Shown here: one piece after another, positions 19,490 through 29,077 of the stretch | Position numbering within the stretch: the stretch's first letter is position 1 | Layout of the letters: the number at the start of each line of letters is the position of its first letter | Source: Acanthosoma haemorrhoidale | Lineage: Eukaryota; Arthropoda; Insecta; Hemiptera; Acanthosomatidae | Length of the DNA: 64,000 nt | NCBI GenBank assembly: GCA_930367205.1 | Contig: OV884009.1 | Location: forward strand, 123,016,639-123,080,638 | Direction: 5' to 3' | Notes under the pieces: generated by a model | The model's input: only the letters and a program-made list of their open reading frames with translations | Told to the model about the DNA's origin: nothing | Databases searched by the model: none | Program-made: the position numbers and the translations under genes

Positions 19490-19767
19490 TCCCCCTACCA
19501 GTTTACGGACATTTCCCGTAAACTCATAACATGGGACATCAGCTATATATCTATAGCAAAACAAAGCAAAAAGCTTACTCTGTTAATAATAAAAATATGA
19601 AAAGAAAAATGTCTTCCAGGTCCATCTAAAATCACAGTACAGACCCCCCATATAACACAAAAAAAACATAATAAAACAATAAAAAAAATCATATAGGCTT
19701 CTCGGGACTGGTACGCTGAGGTTGCGTATCTCAAGTTAGTTTCCGTCACCTGCGACGCACACCAGAG

Positions 19768-20840
19768 TTATGTGTCGACGTCGGGGCTCCCAGGCTCCAC
19801 CGCGGGAAATTTGAGCTGTTCCACATGTACCGTCCACCGTTTGATCGGGGGCGTAATGCTTTCGACCGTGACCACGTTATGTTCGCGGAGAGCGATTACT
19901 CGGAAAGGACCCTCGGACCGCACTAGTTCCTTACTCCTGATCGACCCTTTTCTCCGGTACACGATCGCGCCGAGTTTAAGTTTGCCCAGAATATCGCGGA
20001 CTTTGAGGTTGTGGCGCACCACCCGTCACCGTTTTTTATCCTCGAGCCTTCCCCGAACGGCCACCCACTGTTTCTTTAGCGCTATCTGATTACTGACTAC
20101 CCGTGCGGCCAGTTCTTCATCGATCGCCGTACTGCTGCTATCGCGCCGGCATCTTCGAAGTCCGAACAGCGTCTCGTCCGGAGAAAAACCGGTGGCAGAA
20201 TGGATTGAGTGGTTATACGCGATGACTGCCTTTTCCATCGCCGCGTTTGGTTCTAACCCCTTCTCTCCATGGTAAATTCGTAGGTGGTCACTGAGCGTGC
20301 TGTGCAGCCGCTCTACGTCTCCTCGACTCTTCGGGTGTCCTGGGGTGTTGAGATGCCAACGGATCTCTAAGGCCGCCGCCTTAGCCCTTATTTCGGCGTT
20401 ATCAAACACCCTACCAGCGTCGGAAGCTATCGTGTCTGGTACGCCATAAAATTGGCACCATGTGCGTAGTGCCCTTGAGACTGCTTCTGCTGATCGTTCT
20501 GCTATCAGATGGGCCATCGCTGTTTTGCTGAACCTATCAACAATGGTGACCGATTTGTATCCCCTCCATGTGAACGTGTCCACCTGCAAATCCTCCAACG
20601 GTCGGTCTGCCGTCGGCGTCTCCTCCTGTATTGCTCTGGGGGGGGGTGTCGATCATATTTCGTGGTGAGGCATGTGTCGCAGGTACCAATAACTCTCGCA
20701 ATTGTGTCTTTCATGCCCCACCAGAAATATCTCCTCTTCAGTGCTTGCAGGGTAGCGTCGATTCCCCGGTGGTTTGTCTTCCTTTCGTGGAATGCAAGGG
20801 TCACTTCTCTCTGCCACGTTTCTTCTTTTACTGTCTCCAC
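19768..20840 (-). pseudogene. pol: D1 integrase
   Basis: Three blocks in order. The zinc module has HERKTNH and CDTC (20660-20840). The catalytic core has Asp in QVDTFTWRG, Asp in ASDAGRVFDN and Glu in GDVERLHSTL (20026-20598). The tail has RSEGPFRV (19768-20022). A frameshift lies between the zinc module and the core near 20600. An in-frame TGA at 20026 interrupts the core-tail boundary (CGG-TGA-CGG), most simply a CGA-to-TGA change. The tail ends at the stop near 19768. Confidence 0.88.
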
Positions 20841-21640
20841 CTTCAGGGTACATCGGACGAACGTACGATCGACTCCGATCCTCTCCGTCCTCTATAGGCG
20901 TTTGATGCAGTCCCAGATAGTCGCATTTCCCACGTACATGTGGTGCGTTTTCCCTGGAGTAAATGCGTCCTTCAGGGCGTGGCAAATCATATCGTCGTTT
21001 ATCCCCGGTGTCGACCAGATCTTGACGATGTTGCAGTGGCCGTACTTCTTGGATTCCAACTTGAAAAGCCCAGAAGTTTTGGTGAGCCAAATGATCTGGC
21101 GCCTCTTGTCATTTATTATGGCGTCGACGTCCTCAATGTCCGAGGGCTTATCCCCCGCTGAACTCCTGCCACTCGGAACATCATTGGCTGGAGTCCCCTC
21201 CCACTCCCCTTCCTCGTCGGGTGACCATTCCTGGACGAATTGGTGGGTGTCACGTGATGGTCCCGGAATCTCCTCTTCGATCGCATTCACGACCAACGCG
21301 CGGGATAACCAATCGGCCACGACGTTCTCCTTCCCCGGTTTGTAAATAATGTCGATGTTGTATTGACTGAGGAACTCCTTCCATCTGGTAATCCGCACTG
21401 ATGACTCTTTCGGTTTTCCCACCCATTGTAGGGGTCGATGATCTGTTTTAACCCGAAACTTCCTCCCAAATACGTAGGGCCGTTCTATCGCCCATACGAT
21501 ACCCAGTAACTCGCGTTCTAGCGCGCTATATCTACTCTCGGATTCGGTAAAGTCCGTCGCGATCCTGCGAGAGTACCACCCCCAACGCGTATTCACTCGC
21601 ATCTGTGGTAATCATGAAGGGGTGTGCAAAATCTGGAAAC
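20841..21640 (-). pseudogene. pol: D1 RNase H and connection region
   Basis: Readable from 21602 to 20892: ESRYSALERELLGIVWAI with the catalytic Glu, KTDHRPLQWVG, and KENVVADWLSRAL with the last catalytic Asp. An acidic spacer and the VGNATIWD block shared with A, C and J follow. The first catalytic Asp region (TTDAS-like, plus strand ~21600) lies in another frame, so at least one indel is present at each end of this block. Confidence 0.85.
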
Positions 21641-21659
21641 GCTAGTATAGGCTACCCTT

Positions 21660-22152
21660 GTAGCCGCTCCATGCAACGTCTTATATTATTCTCCATTACC
21701 GGGGTAATGACGACTTTTTGTCCTTAAGGAGATTGTTAATAGGGACGAGGTACTCCGCCATTTCTGCAACGAATCTGCGGTGTAGTTCAGGGATCCGAGT
21801 AAGCGCCGGATTCCTTTGACGTCTTTCGGGATAGTCATCTGCTGGATGGCCTCCACCTTCCCACGATCGGGTTGCACTCTCTCTCTGGAAATTATGTGGC
21901 CTAAAAATTTCACCTGCTCTTGTCCCAAAAGCTACTTCTCCGCAGACGATTTCAGCCCGAATTGCTTAATTCTGTCAAAAACCTGTCGCAGATGGTCCTG
22001 GTGTTCTACCTCATCTCGACTGAAAACCAGGAGGTCGTCCATATATATATCTGGCAAAACGACTCCCCAATCCCTCTCAAAAATTCGTCCATCAGCCTCT
22101 GGAACGTTATTGGCGCGTTTTTCAGCCCAAACGGCATTCTGGTGAATGAGAA
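21660..22152 (-). pseudogene. pol: D1 reverse transcriptase, C-terminal half
   Basis: Contains MPFGLKNAPITFQRLMDEF, IYMDDLLVFSR (intact catalytic YMDD) and FLGHIISRERVQPD, split by frameshifts near 21930 and 21740. Upstream RT blocks and protease are absent because the sequence switches to the family E LTR. Confidence 0.87.
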
Positions 22153-22484
22153 GTTTATATTTGCCACCGCTGAGCATCTAACTATAGACACCAGATGTCA
22201 GGTCGGACACCTGTGATAGCGAAGAAATTAAATTAACTGTTAGCCACATGGAAAGATAGAATCATTCGTTTAAACGATCGAAGTTTTTATTTTAATTTAG
22301 TTTTCAAAAAGAACCTGAAATACCGATATAAGGACTTTTAATGTCGTTTCTGTTGTATTTTCATGCGATGTGAGATAAATGTTTTGTAAATTTGTTTAAA
22401 ATTGTAAATACGAATTATAAATAAACTGTTGTATTTTCAGAACTGCATTTCAGTCTCTATTTCCACCAAAGGTGAAACCTCATT
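22152..22484 (+). repeat. 5' LTR of E, truncated at its start
   Basis: Aligns with 25768-26098 including the block AACTATAGACACCAGATG. It is followed by TTATAAAACGAC, which resembles TTATAAAACAAC after the F LTR. No TGG-type primer site is present. Confidence 0.85.
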
Positions 22485-22519
22485 ATAAAACGACATTATC
22501 TGCAACTAATTCAGGAGAG

Positions 22520-23680
22520 ATTGAGAAATTGAGGTTTGATTTTGCTATAAAACCAATGGCAGATGGAAAATCAAATGTTATGTGCATTACGTCGATAGCT
22601 ACGCCTGATGGACGGATTTTTGAAATACCACCCGATTTTCAACCTTCAAATCTACATCAAGAAATCACAAACACTCCAATCTATGCCAAGGTAAAAAAAT
22701 CATTAACTAAAAGACATCAAACAAGAAAAATATGGATAACCTTAACAGGGAATTTATCAAAAATATACTTAGATAATGAAAATAATTTACAATTTAAGGA
22801 TAATATCGAAAAATCAGATACTACAGAACATAAACCTAGTGGTCAAACGCTAGAAAAACTATTGGAGAAATTTCTTGACGATAAACAAACAAAATCTGAA
22901 ACAAAAAATTTAGGTAAAATATCAAAACATTTCATGATAGATAAATTTTCGTGTAGAACCCAAAATGCAAACCAGTGGATTGGGATTTTTAATACAGAAT
23001 GTCAACGTTTCCAAATCGACGACGACAAAAAGAAGATTGAAATTTTAAAACATTTTCTGGAATACTCGGGTATGGAGTGGTACAGCTGCATGTTAATGAA
23101 ACTTACAGTGGAATCTGAATGGGACACATGGGAAAAAAATTTTCGTGAGACTTTTGCAAACAAAGGGTGGTCACCCATTAGATATGCTCTCGCCTTTAAA
23201 TATCAAGGGGGCTCATTGCTTGAATATGCCCTAAAAAAGGAAAAATTATTGCTTGAAGTAAGGAAATCAATTGATACTGGGACATGTATAGACCTTATAG
23301 CTTTCGGTTTACCTAATAATGTGGCTGATAAAATTGACAGAGCACCTTTAAAAGGAACGGAAGATCTGTACAATGAAATAGGGAAATTAGAACATCTTCT
23401 TGAGAAGAATAAATATAGCAAAAAAAAAGTGTTATATATTCTGACTCAAAATTTAAACATATTGAAGAAAAAAAGCCATGCCGAATCTGTGTTGAGAAAA
23501 AAGGGAAACGATTTTACCATCCTGAGGAAAATTGTTGGTTTAAAGAGAAAAATCAAAAAGCAGCTCTGAAATCTGTGAATAACTCTGAATTGGAAATTGA
23601 ACTGAATGAGAAGAATCCAAAAAAAACTAGAGGTGCCACCATTGATCAAAGTCAAATTGCTATTAAATGATACTTTGAAA
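22520..23680 (+). pseudogene. gag: Family E Gag, frameshifted near the C-terminus
   Basis: Homologous to the gags of F (50877) and F2 (27563): an N-terminal FDFAI...CITSIATPDGR block, a capsid-like helical core with WIGIF and W-rich segments, and a terminal Cys/His motif. The frame shifts in an A-run near 23420. In the restored register, the stretch CRIC...YH...NC reads as CX2CX9HX4C, an elongated zinc knuckle also present in F. No convincing ATG was found after the LTR, so the start is uncertain. Gag ends at a TGA near 23670. Confidence 0.8.
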
Positions 23681-24340
23681 GTTTCTGGAATTTATGATTC
23701 TGGTTCGAATGTGTCATTAATTAATGCGAAATTACTGAAAATAAAGCCAAAACAATATACAAGTAATACACAAATAGTAAACTTGAAGACTATCAATGGT
23801 GAGAAGAAAACAAAAGGTATGATAACACTAAAACTAAAAATCTACAATATAGAGAGAGTTATGGATATATTTGTAGTCAATAATGATAACTTTAACTACG
23901 ATTTTCTAATTGATTTGGATTGTATCAAACATTTCAAATTGATACAAAATGAAGAATTAAAAATCATACAATGTAACAACCCAGAAAGCAAGAAAATGGC
24001 TTCAAATGAAGAGGATATAAAAAACAATAACTACAAAAAAAATAGCAATTCGAATTTAACAGGTAATGATTACATTCCTGATAAACTAGGTGAACAAAAT
24101 GAAGGTTTTGTTTTGTTTAATTCTGAAAAACAAGAAACTAGACACATGGACAAATGTGAAATCAATTTCAATGAACATATTAACACCGATGAATTTGAAA
24201 TTATAGTAGACCATCTAGATTTATACCAAAAAATAGAAATTGACAAGTTGATAGAAAAATATAAACCGGTCTTCGCCAAAGATAAATATGACGTTGGTAC
24301 AGTAAAACATTATGAAGCTCATATTGACTTGACAATATGA
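23606..24340 (+). pseudogene. pol: Family E protease and linker
   Basis: The pol frame overlaps the gag C-terminus in the -1 register through an A8 run at about 23619-23626, a plausible slippage site. The retropepsin motif is YDSGSNVSLIN, with DSG as in F. A long Lys/Asn-rich linker follows up to the KYKPVFAKDKYDVGTVKHYEAHIDL block that precedes RT. A short duplication near 24320-24350 breaks the frame before RT. Confidence 0.82.
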
Positions 24341-24909
24341 GCTTCATAATGTTGGTGGGCAAATACTATTATAAACGTCCATACAGATGTACAGTGGAAG
24401 ATAGAAGACAAATAGAAAACCAAATATCAAAACGATTAGAGAAGAATTTGATTGAGGAATCTTACAGCCCACTTGCTGCCCCAGTTACTCTGGCATATAA
24501 AAAAGAAGATGAACAAAAATCAAGGCTATGTATAGATTTCAGAGAATTGAACAAAATTGTCGTCCCTCAATCACAACCTTTTCCGTTGATTGAGGATTTG
24601 ATGGTAAAAACTATGAACTGTAGATATTTTTCTACTTTTGACATAAATTCAGCATTTTGGTCAATTCCTTTGAAAATTCAAGATAGATACAAAACTGCAT
24701 TTGTTACACAACAAGGTCGCTTTCAATGGACATGTCTCCCATTTGGATTAAAGACTGCTCCGGCTATTTTCCAAAGAATATTGAGCAACATCATAAGAAA
24801 ATACAAACCTTCTGATTTTGCAGTAAATTTTATAGATGATATATTAATTTTTTCAAAAACTTTTGAAGAGTACTACTACATCTATCAAGATTGCTGGAGG
24901 CAATTCTAA
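24337..24909 (+). pseudogene. pol: Family E reverse transcriptase, C-terminally truncated
   Basis: RT fingers and palm: CIDFRELNKIV, FSTFDINSAFWSIP with catalytic Asp, CLPFGLKTAP and FIDDILIFS with the second Asp pair. The frame ends shortly after the palm. RNase H is missing: the next readable sequence (from ~24950) is integrase core. In F the equivalent block is intact up to a similar point. Confidence 0.87.
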
Positions 24910-25688
24910 CAGAAGGTTTTAGACTAAAATTTTCAACAAAAAAATACTTACATCTCCTAGTTGATCATTTCACAAGATACGCTTATATTACAACATCAAA
25001 AACACAAAGCTCCAGCGATTTTATAACACTAATCAAAAAAGTCACACAAGATAACACTGTTGGTGTGGTGTTAACAGACCAATACCCTGGCTTAAATTCC
25101 AAAGAGTTTAAACAATTTTTGAAGAACGAGAACATAAGAATGGTTTTCACTGCTGTGGATGTACCATTTTCAAACTGACTTAACGAAAGGCTAAATCAAA
25201 CTTTAGTCAATAGGATAAGATGTAAATTAAATGAAAGTGATAAGAAAACAGCGTGGACTACTATTGCACAGAAATGCGTAGAAAAATATAACGCAACAGA
25301 ACACACAGTCACTAAGTTTGCACCAAAATATCTTTTGGAAGGCGAAAATGTGAATATTCTACCACTCGAATTGATATCACGAAGTTCAAAAGAAGACCTG
25401 GAAAGAGATAGGAAACTTTCTCTTGAAAACACAATAAAATCACATAATTATAATAAAAGAATATTCGACCGGCATAGGAAAGAATACATAATGGAAGTAG
25501 GCGACAGGGTCTACGTGGAAAATGGAAACCGATTAAATAGGAGAAAATTGGAAGAATTGAGGATTGAACCTTATAATATTCTGAAGAAGATCTCCAATTC
25601 AATCTATGAAGTTGATACGGGACACAGGAAAGCAGAATCGAACCTTTGCCATATTACGAAACTGTGTCCAGTGATTATTGATAAATGA
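24891..25688 (+). pseudogene. pol: Family E integrase core and tail
   Basis: The core begins at LLVDHFTRYAYI (first Asp), continues with VVLTDQYPGLNSKEF (second Asp) and, after a one-codon stop at 25177 replacing a Gly position, LNERLNQTLVN (Glu). The tail has VGDRVYVENG and IEPYNILKKISNSIYEVDT, similar to the F2 tail at 26695. The zinc module is deleted. It ends at TGA 25686-25688. Confidence 0.85.
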
Positions 25689-25744
25689 ACGGTTACGTAC
25701 GGTGTCATTTGTGGTTGTTTTTTTTTTTCTAAAGGGGGGGTAGA

Positions 25745-26098
25745 TGTAAAGAAGACACATGCTTTTCTTAAGTTTATATTTGCCGCCGCTGAGCATCTAA
25801 CTATAGACACCAGATGTCAGGTCGGACAGCTGTGATAGCGAAGAAATTAAATTAACTGTTAACCACATGGAAAGATAGAATCATTTGTTTAAACGATCGA
25901 AGTTTTTATTTTAATTTAGTTTTCAAAAAGAACCTGAAATACCGATATAAGGACTTTTAATGTCGTTTCTGTTGTATTTTCAGGTGAGATGAATGTTTTT
26001 GTAAATTTGTTTAAAATTGTAAATACGAATTATAAATAAACTGTTGTATTTTCAGAACCGCATTTCATTCTCTATCTCCACCAAAGGTGAAACCTCAT
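25745..26098 (+). repeat. 3' LTR of E
   Basis: Starts TGTAAAGAAG after the polypurine tract AAAGGGGGGGTAGA. It ends CCTCATTA running into (TA)n, so the exact last base is ambiguous within the TA repeat. Confidence 0.87.
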
Positions 26099-26126
26099 TA
26101 TATATATATGTATATATATATGTATA

Positions 26127-26162
<36 letters not shown>
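26099..26162. repeat. (TA)n tract with TG interruptions
   Basis: 64 bases between E and solo LTR H. Confidence 0.95.
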
Positions 26163-26164
<2 letters not shown>

Positions 26165-26348
26165 TTAATGCTTACCGGCTTTAGAATTCAAAAACAAAGG
26201 GAAAAAAGGTACAGAGAAACAACACGCTTGAAAGTTAGAACTAGACTGTTTATTTCGAGTCTATAACCCTGTATATTTACATTCGGGATGTTTACATCCC
26301 GACGTTCGGGGATTAAGGTTGAGTACTGATGCTGCCCGGAGCTTAACT
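26163..26348 (-). repeat. Solo LTR, family H
   Basis: 186 bp, AGTTAATG...GCTTAACT on the plus strand, with TATATA on both sides and no internal sequence. It has the lineage hallmarks of A and C: a CGGGATGTTTACATCCCG palindrome and an AATAAA signal on the minus strand. It matches no other LTR in the window, so it marks a further family. Confidence 0.88.
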
Positions 26349-26354
26349 TATATA

Positions 26355-26658
26355 TGTATGTAAGACAATTATTGAAGGTGGGGTGAATAAACTGAAATCA
26401 GTTTCTCTGTAAACAAAGATAGCAATTTTATTCACTATATATTATATTATAACAATTATTAATATTGATTTACACAATCTTACCTGTAAACAAAGAAACG
26501 ACAATTACAGTTTATTATTATCCATTCTCTATTCACACTATTTACATGTTCTGTTACCTCACATAACCTTCTCTATCTGATAACTGCTGCTCCATCTGGT
26601 GTCAGCCAGTGGAAGCAGCACGGCAAATTCAAATGAAAGAGAGGACACTTTCATTACA
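26355..26658 (-). repeat. 3' LTR of F2
   Basis: 304 bp, TGTAATGAAAG...TTACATACA on the minus strand. It is preceded by the purine tract CAGAGAGGGGAGA. Confidence 0.88.
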
Positions 26659-26694
26659 TCTCCCCTCTCTGAGGTGAAAATTCTTTGAAAATTT

Positions 26695-27018
26695 TCAGTC
26701 TGGTAATATTGGAAGTAATTTTGTTATGTGAAAGAATCCAGTTTCTTGCTTTCCTCTTCCGGTTTTTATTTTATAAACTGAATTTGATATCTTTTCTGTT
26801 ATTTCAAAAGGACCAATTTTTAATTCATCTAGTTTATGCCTGTTTAATTTGTTGCCATTTTCTATATATACTGTATCTCCTGTGTTAAATTCCCAATGTT
26901 TTCTTGATTTAGCAAATATTTTCTTGTTATATTCATGAGACTTTTTTGTTCTTTCTAAGGCTAATTTACTGTCATTCATCCAGTTTTCTTTATTGTTGCC
27001 AAAAATTTTTCTTTCCAA
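26695..27018 (-). pseudogene. pol: F2 integrase C-terminal tail
   Basis: Shows NTGDTVYIENGNKLNRHKLDELKIGPFEI, a GPY/F-like module, and resembles the E tail at 25335-25688. The upstream integrase is deleted and the tail is joined out of frame to gag near 27005. It ends at a stop ~35 bases before the polypurine tract. Confidence 0.85.
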
Positions 27019-27563
27019 TCAGACCACACAGAGTCCATTGTTAATATTGTTAAGGTTGCTGAGTACCAGTCTAAGCATGATTTTTCCATAAACAACCTTA
27101 ATATCTCAATCTTATTATTGTCTTCACTGATTCCACATCTTCTACATTCTTTCTCAAACATCTCTAGCCACTGTTTAGCATTTGAGTGTTTACATGTAAA
27201 CTTCTCAACCATGAACTTCTCTGATATATGTTTTAAATTTAACTCATTCTCTTTATTTTGTGTGGATTCAACCATCTTATCTTTATTCACTACTTGTTCT
27301 AAATATAAATTATCAAACATTACATTACCTTCTTCATCAAAATATATTGTTTTCATTTTCTCGGTTAATGTAATCCAGACTCTCTTCTGTTGACCTCTTT
27401 GAGTAAAACTGTTCCTCAATCTTTTATAAATAAGTGTCTGAGTCAATTCTTCATGATCACTCATAAAGCTTTTCTCATGGGGCAACACATATTCTTCGTT
27501 TTCTTCTGTTTTAATTGTGGTAATTGAGAGAACATTTGTCTTCTTATCCTTCGGTGATCCCAC
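26976..27563 (-). pseudogene. gag: F2 Gag, N-terminal half
   Basis: Begins within the VGSPKDKKTNVLSITT block, matching F residues ~12-30, and continues to the capsid-like core (WLEMFEKEC, CLDWYSATL, WKEKF). It is cut there by the internal deletion, leaving no zinc knuckle. Upstream, the frame runs straight into LTR sequence, so there is no normal start codon. Confidence 0.85.
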
Positions 27564-27570
27564 AAAGTTA

Positions 27571-27854
27571 AAGGTGGGGTGAATAAACTGAAAGCAGTTT
27601 CTCTGTAAACAATGATAGCAATTTTATTCACTATATATTATATTATAACAATTATTAATATTGATTTACACAATCTTACCTGTAAACAAAGAAACGACAA
27701 TTACAGTTTATTATTATCCATTCTCTATTCACACTATTTACATGTTCTGTTACCTCACATAACCTTCTCTATCTGATAACTGCTGCTCCATCTGGTGTCA
27801 GCCAGTGGAAGCAGCACGGCAAATTCAAATTAAAGAGAGGACACTTTCATTACA
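27571..27854 (-). repeat. 5' LTR of F2, truncated at its inner end
   Basis: Closely matches 26377-26658, but stops at CACCCCACCTT, where gag sequence begins. Confidence 0.87.
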
Positions 27855-27862
27855 TATATATA

Positions 27863-28047
27863 AGTTAAAATAGACAGCAAAGTATCGATTAAAAAAGGGG
27901 AAGAGGTAACTAAATCGCACTGAGGTTGAACTAAGAATGGTCTTTATTTATCATGTACATCTATATATACTCTAGCTGATCCTCTGAAGGAATTAGCTGG
28001 GGAGGCTTACCTATGTTATCTCCTCATAGCCGCCTCTCCAGCTAACT
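27863..28047 (-). repeat. 3' LTR of I with adjacent polypurine tract and hairpin
   Basis: Plus strand AGTTAAAATAG...CAGCTAACT, then CCCCCCTTCCAGC. The hairpin arms are TTCTTAT (28061-28067) and ATAAGAA (28072-28078) around an AGGA loop. The stem sequence differs from other families but holds the same position. Confidence 0.92.
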
Positions 28048-28078
28048 CCCCCCTTCCAGCTTCTTATAGGAATAAGAA

Positions 28079-28321
28079 CTCTACATCAGATAAGTTACAT
28101 TTCATGTAAAACAACATAATGAAAATTTCATACAAAGTAAGACAATAAAAATCTCATACACTAAAATAAACAATAGAAATCTCATACAAAAAAATACAGA
28201 GTTTCCGACCTTGTACATCTTGTAAGGCGGATGGTTTGTACTCTTGGTTAACATAAAATTAAGGTTTGGTTTTATTCATACATAATACTTACATACTAGA
28301 AAAAATACATATGTACATAGC
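28079..28321 (-). other. Family I 3' untranslated region
   Basis: About 240 AT-rich bases between the pol stop and the hairpin. No reading frame or env remnant is seen. Confidence 0.75.
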
Positions 28322-29077
28322 TTAACCACGCTCTTTCGAGCCACATGGTGTGTCGGGCGGGGCGCCGCCCCCCGTTGTCCGCCGAGCCACAGGTGACGGT
28401 ACACGTAGTTCCTCTACGTGAACGGTGCGCGACCGGAAGGGGTGCTTCGCGTCACGTATGGTGTAGAGGTTGTGCTCTCTAATTGCTATTACAACGTACG
28501 GTCCCTCGTACCGCGCGTCCCCCTTTTTCCGGGCCGTCCTTAACCTGCGAAATACTACGGCTCCCAGTGCAATCGAGCCAGCGCTAACTATGCCAGGTCT
28601 GTTGTTGGCCTTATCTACGCGGGTCTGTTTCTCTCTAATCACCCGCTCGCGGACCTTCCCCCACGTCGCCCGGCGTTCGTTGCGCGCCTCCCTTAACCAC
28701 CCCTTTAAATCTGAGTTGTGCGCCGTTATCAAATCCCCCCTATCCCGCCGTTTCTGCCCGAATATTATTTCCACCGGGGACAGACCCGTCGCCGCATGAA
28801 TGGTATGGTTATATGCCACAATTGCGCGTGGCATCGCCTCGTAGGAATCTAGCTGCCGATCGAGCTTAAAGAGACGGAGGTGTTCCCCTAGCGTACTGTG
28901 GAGCCGCTCTACCGCGCCCCTCCCCTTTATGTGGTGGGGGGTGTTCCGACGCCAGTCGATCCCCAGCTCCCCACTCTGATCCCTGATCCACTGGTTATCA
29001 AATTTCCTACCCGAATCCGATATTATTTTGTCAGGGACCCCGTAGCAACCACACCATTGGAGGATCCCCCCCCCCAT
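28322..29077 (-). CDS. pol: Family I integrase core and tail (pol 3' part)
   Basis: Contains KIISDSGRKFDN (second catalytic Asp) and GRGAVERLHSTLGEHL (catalytic Glu), a long helical stretch and the GPY/F-like tail RYEGPYVVIAIREHN, ending with a Gly/Pro-rich segment. It is out of frame with the upstream pol only because of a C10 homopolymer at 29066-29075 (G10 in the coding sense). One base of length error there restores a continuous pol. It may be a genuine mutation or a sequencing artefact. Confidence 0.88.
   Translation of the reverse strand: MGGGILQWCGCYGVPDKIISDSGRKFDNQWIRDQSGELGIDWRRNTPHHIKGRGAVERLHSTLGEHLRLFKLDRQLDSYEAMPRAIVAYNHTIHAATGLSPVEIIFGQKRRDRGDLITAHNSDLKGWLREARNERRATWGKVRERVIREKQTRVDKANNRPGIVSAGSIALGAVVFRRLRTARKKGDARYEGPYVVIAIREHNLYTIRDAKHPFRSRTVHVEELRVPSPVARRTTGGGAPPDTPCGSKERG

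Larger units (their letters stand above)
19303..22152 (-). mobile_element. Family D Ty3/gypsy element D1, 5' half missing
   Basis: Read on the minus strand: RT from the MPFGLKNAP block onward, RNase H, integrase, 3' UTR, hairpin, polypurine tract and a 187-bp 3' LTR at 19303-19489. The LTR matches that of D2. The 5' half stops abruptly at about 22152, where the family E LTR begins, with no LTR or duplication at the break. Confidence 0.9.
22152..26098 (+). mobile_element. Family E Ty3/gypsy retrotransposon, 5'-trimmed and internally deleted
   Basis: The 5' LTR lacks its first ~30 bases; the 3' LTR (25745-~26098) is complete and starts TGTAAAGAAG. Gag, protease, RT and integrase are recognisable, but RNase H and part of the integrase are deleted. 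LTRs differ at a dozen or so sites, so this is older than A, C, D2 or I. The right end abuts (TA)n. Confidence 0.88.
26355..27854 (-). mobile_element. F2: 1.5-kb deletion derivative related to family F
   Basis: Terminal LTR sequences (26355-26658 and ~27571-27854) are flanked by an exact 6-bp duplication TATATA at 26349-26354 and 27855-27860. Inside are only the N-terminal part of gag and the integrase tail. The 5' LTR has lost its last ~22 bases, with leader and primer site, and is fused directly to gag codons. F2 probably can no longer prime minus-strand synthesis. Confidence 0.88.

Noticed and set aside
28079..28321. An env gene downstream of pol in I, A, C, D or J
   Set aside because: Only 230-350 bases lie between the pol stop and the polypurine tract in each; too short and without a glycoprotein-like frame.
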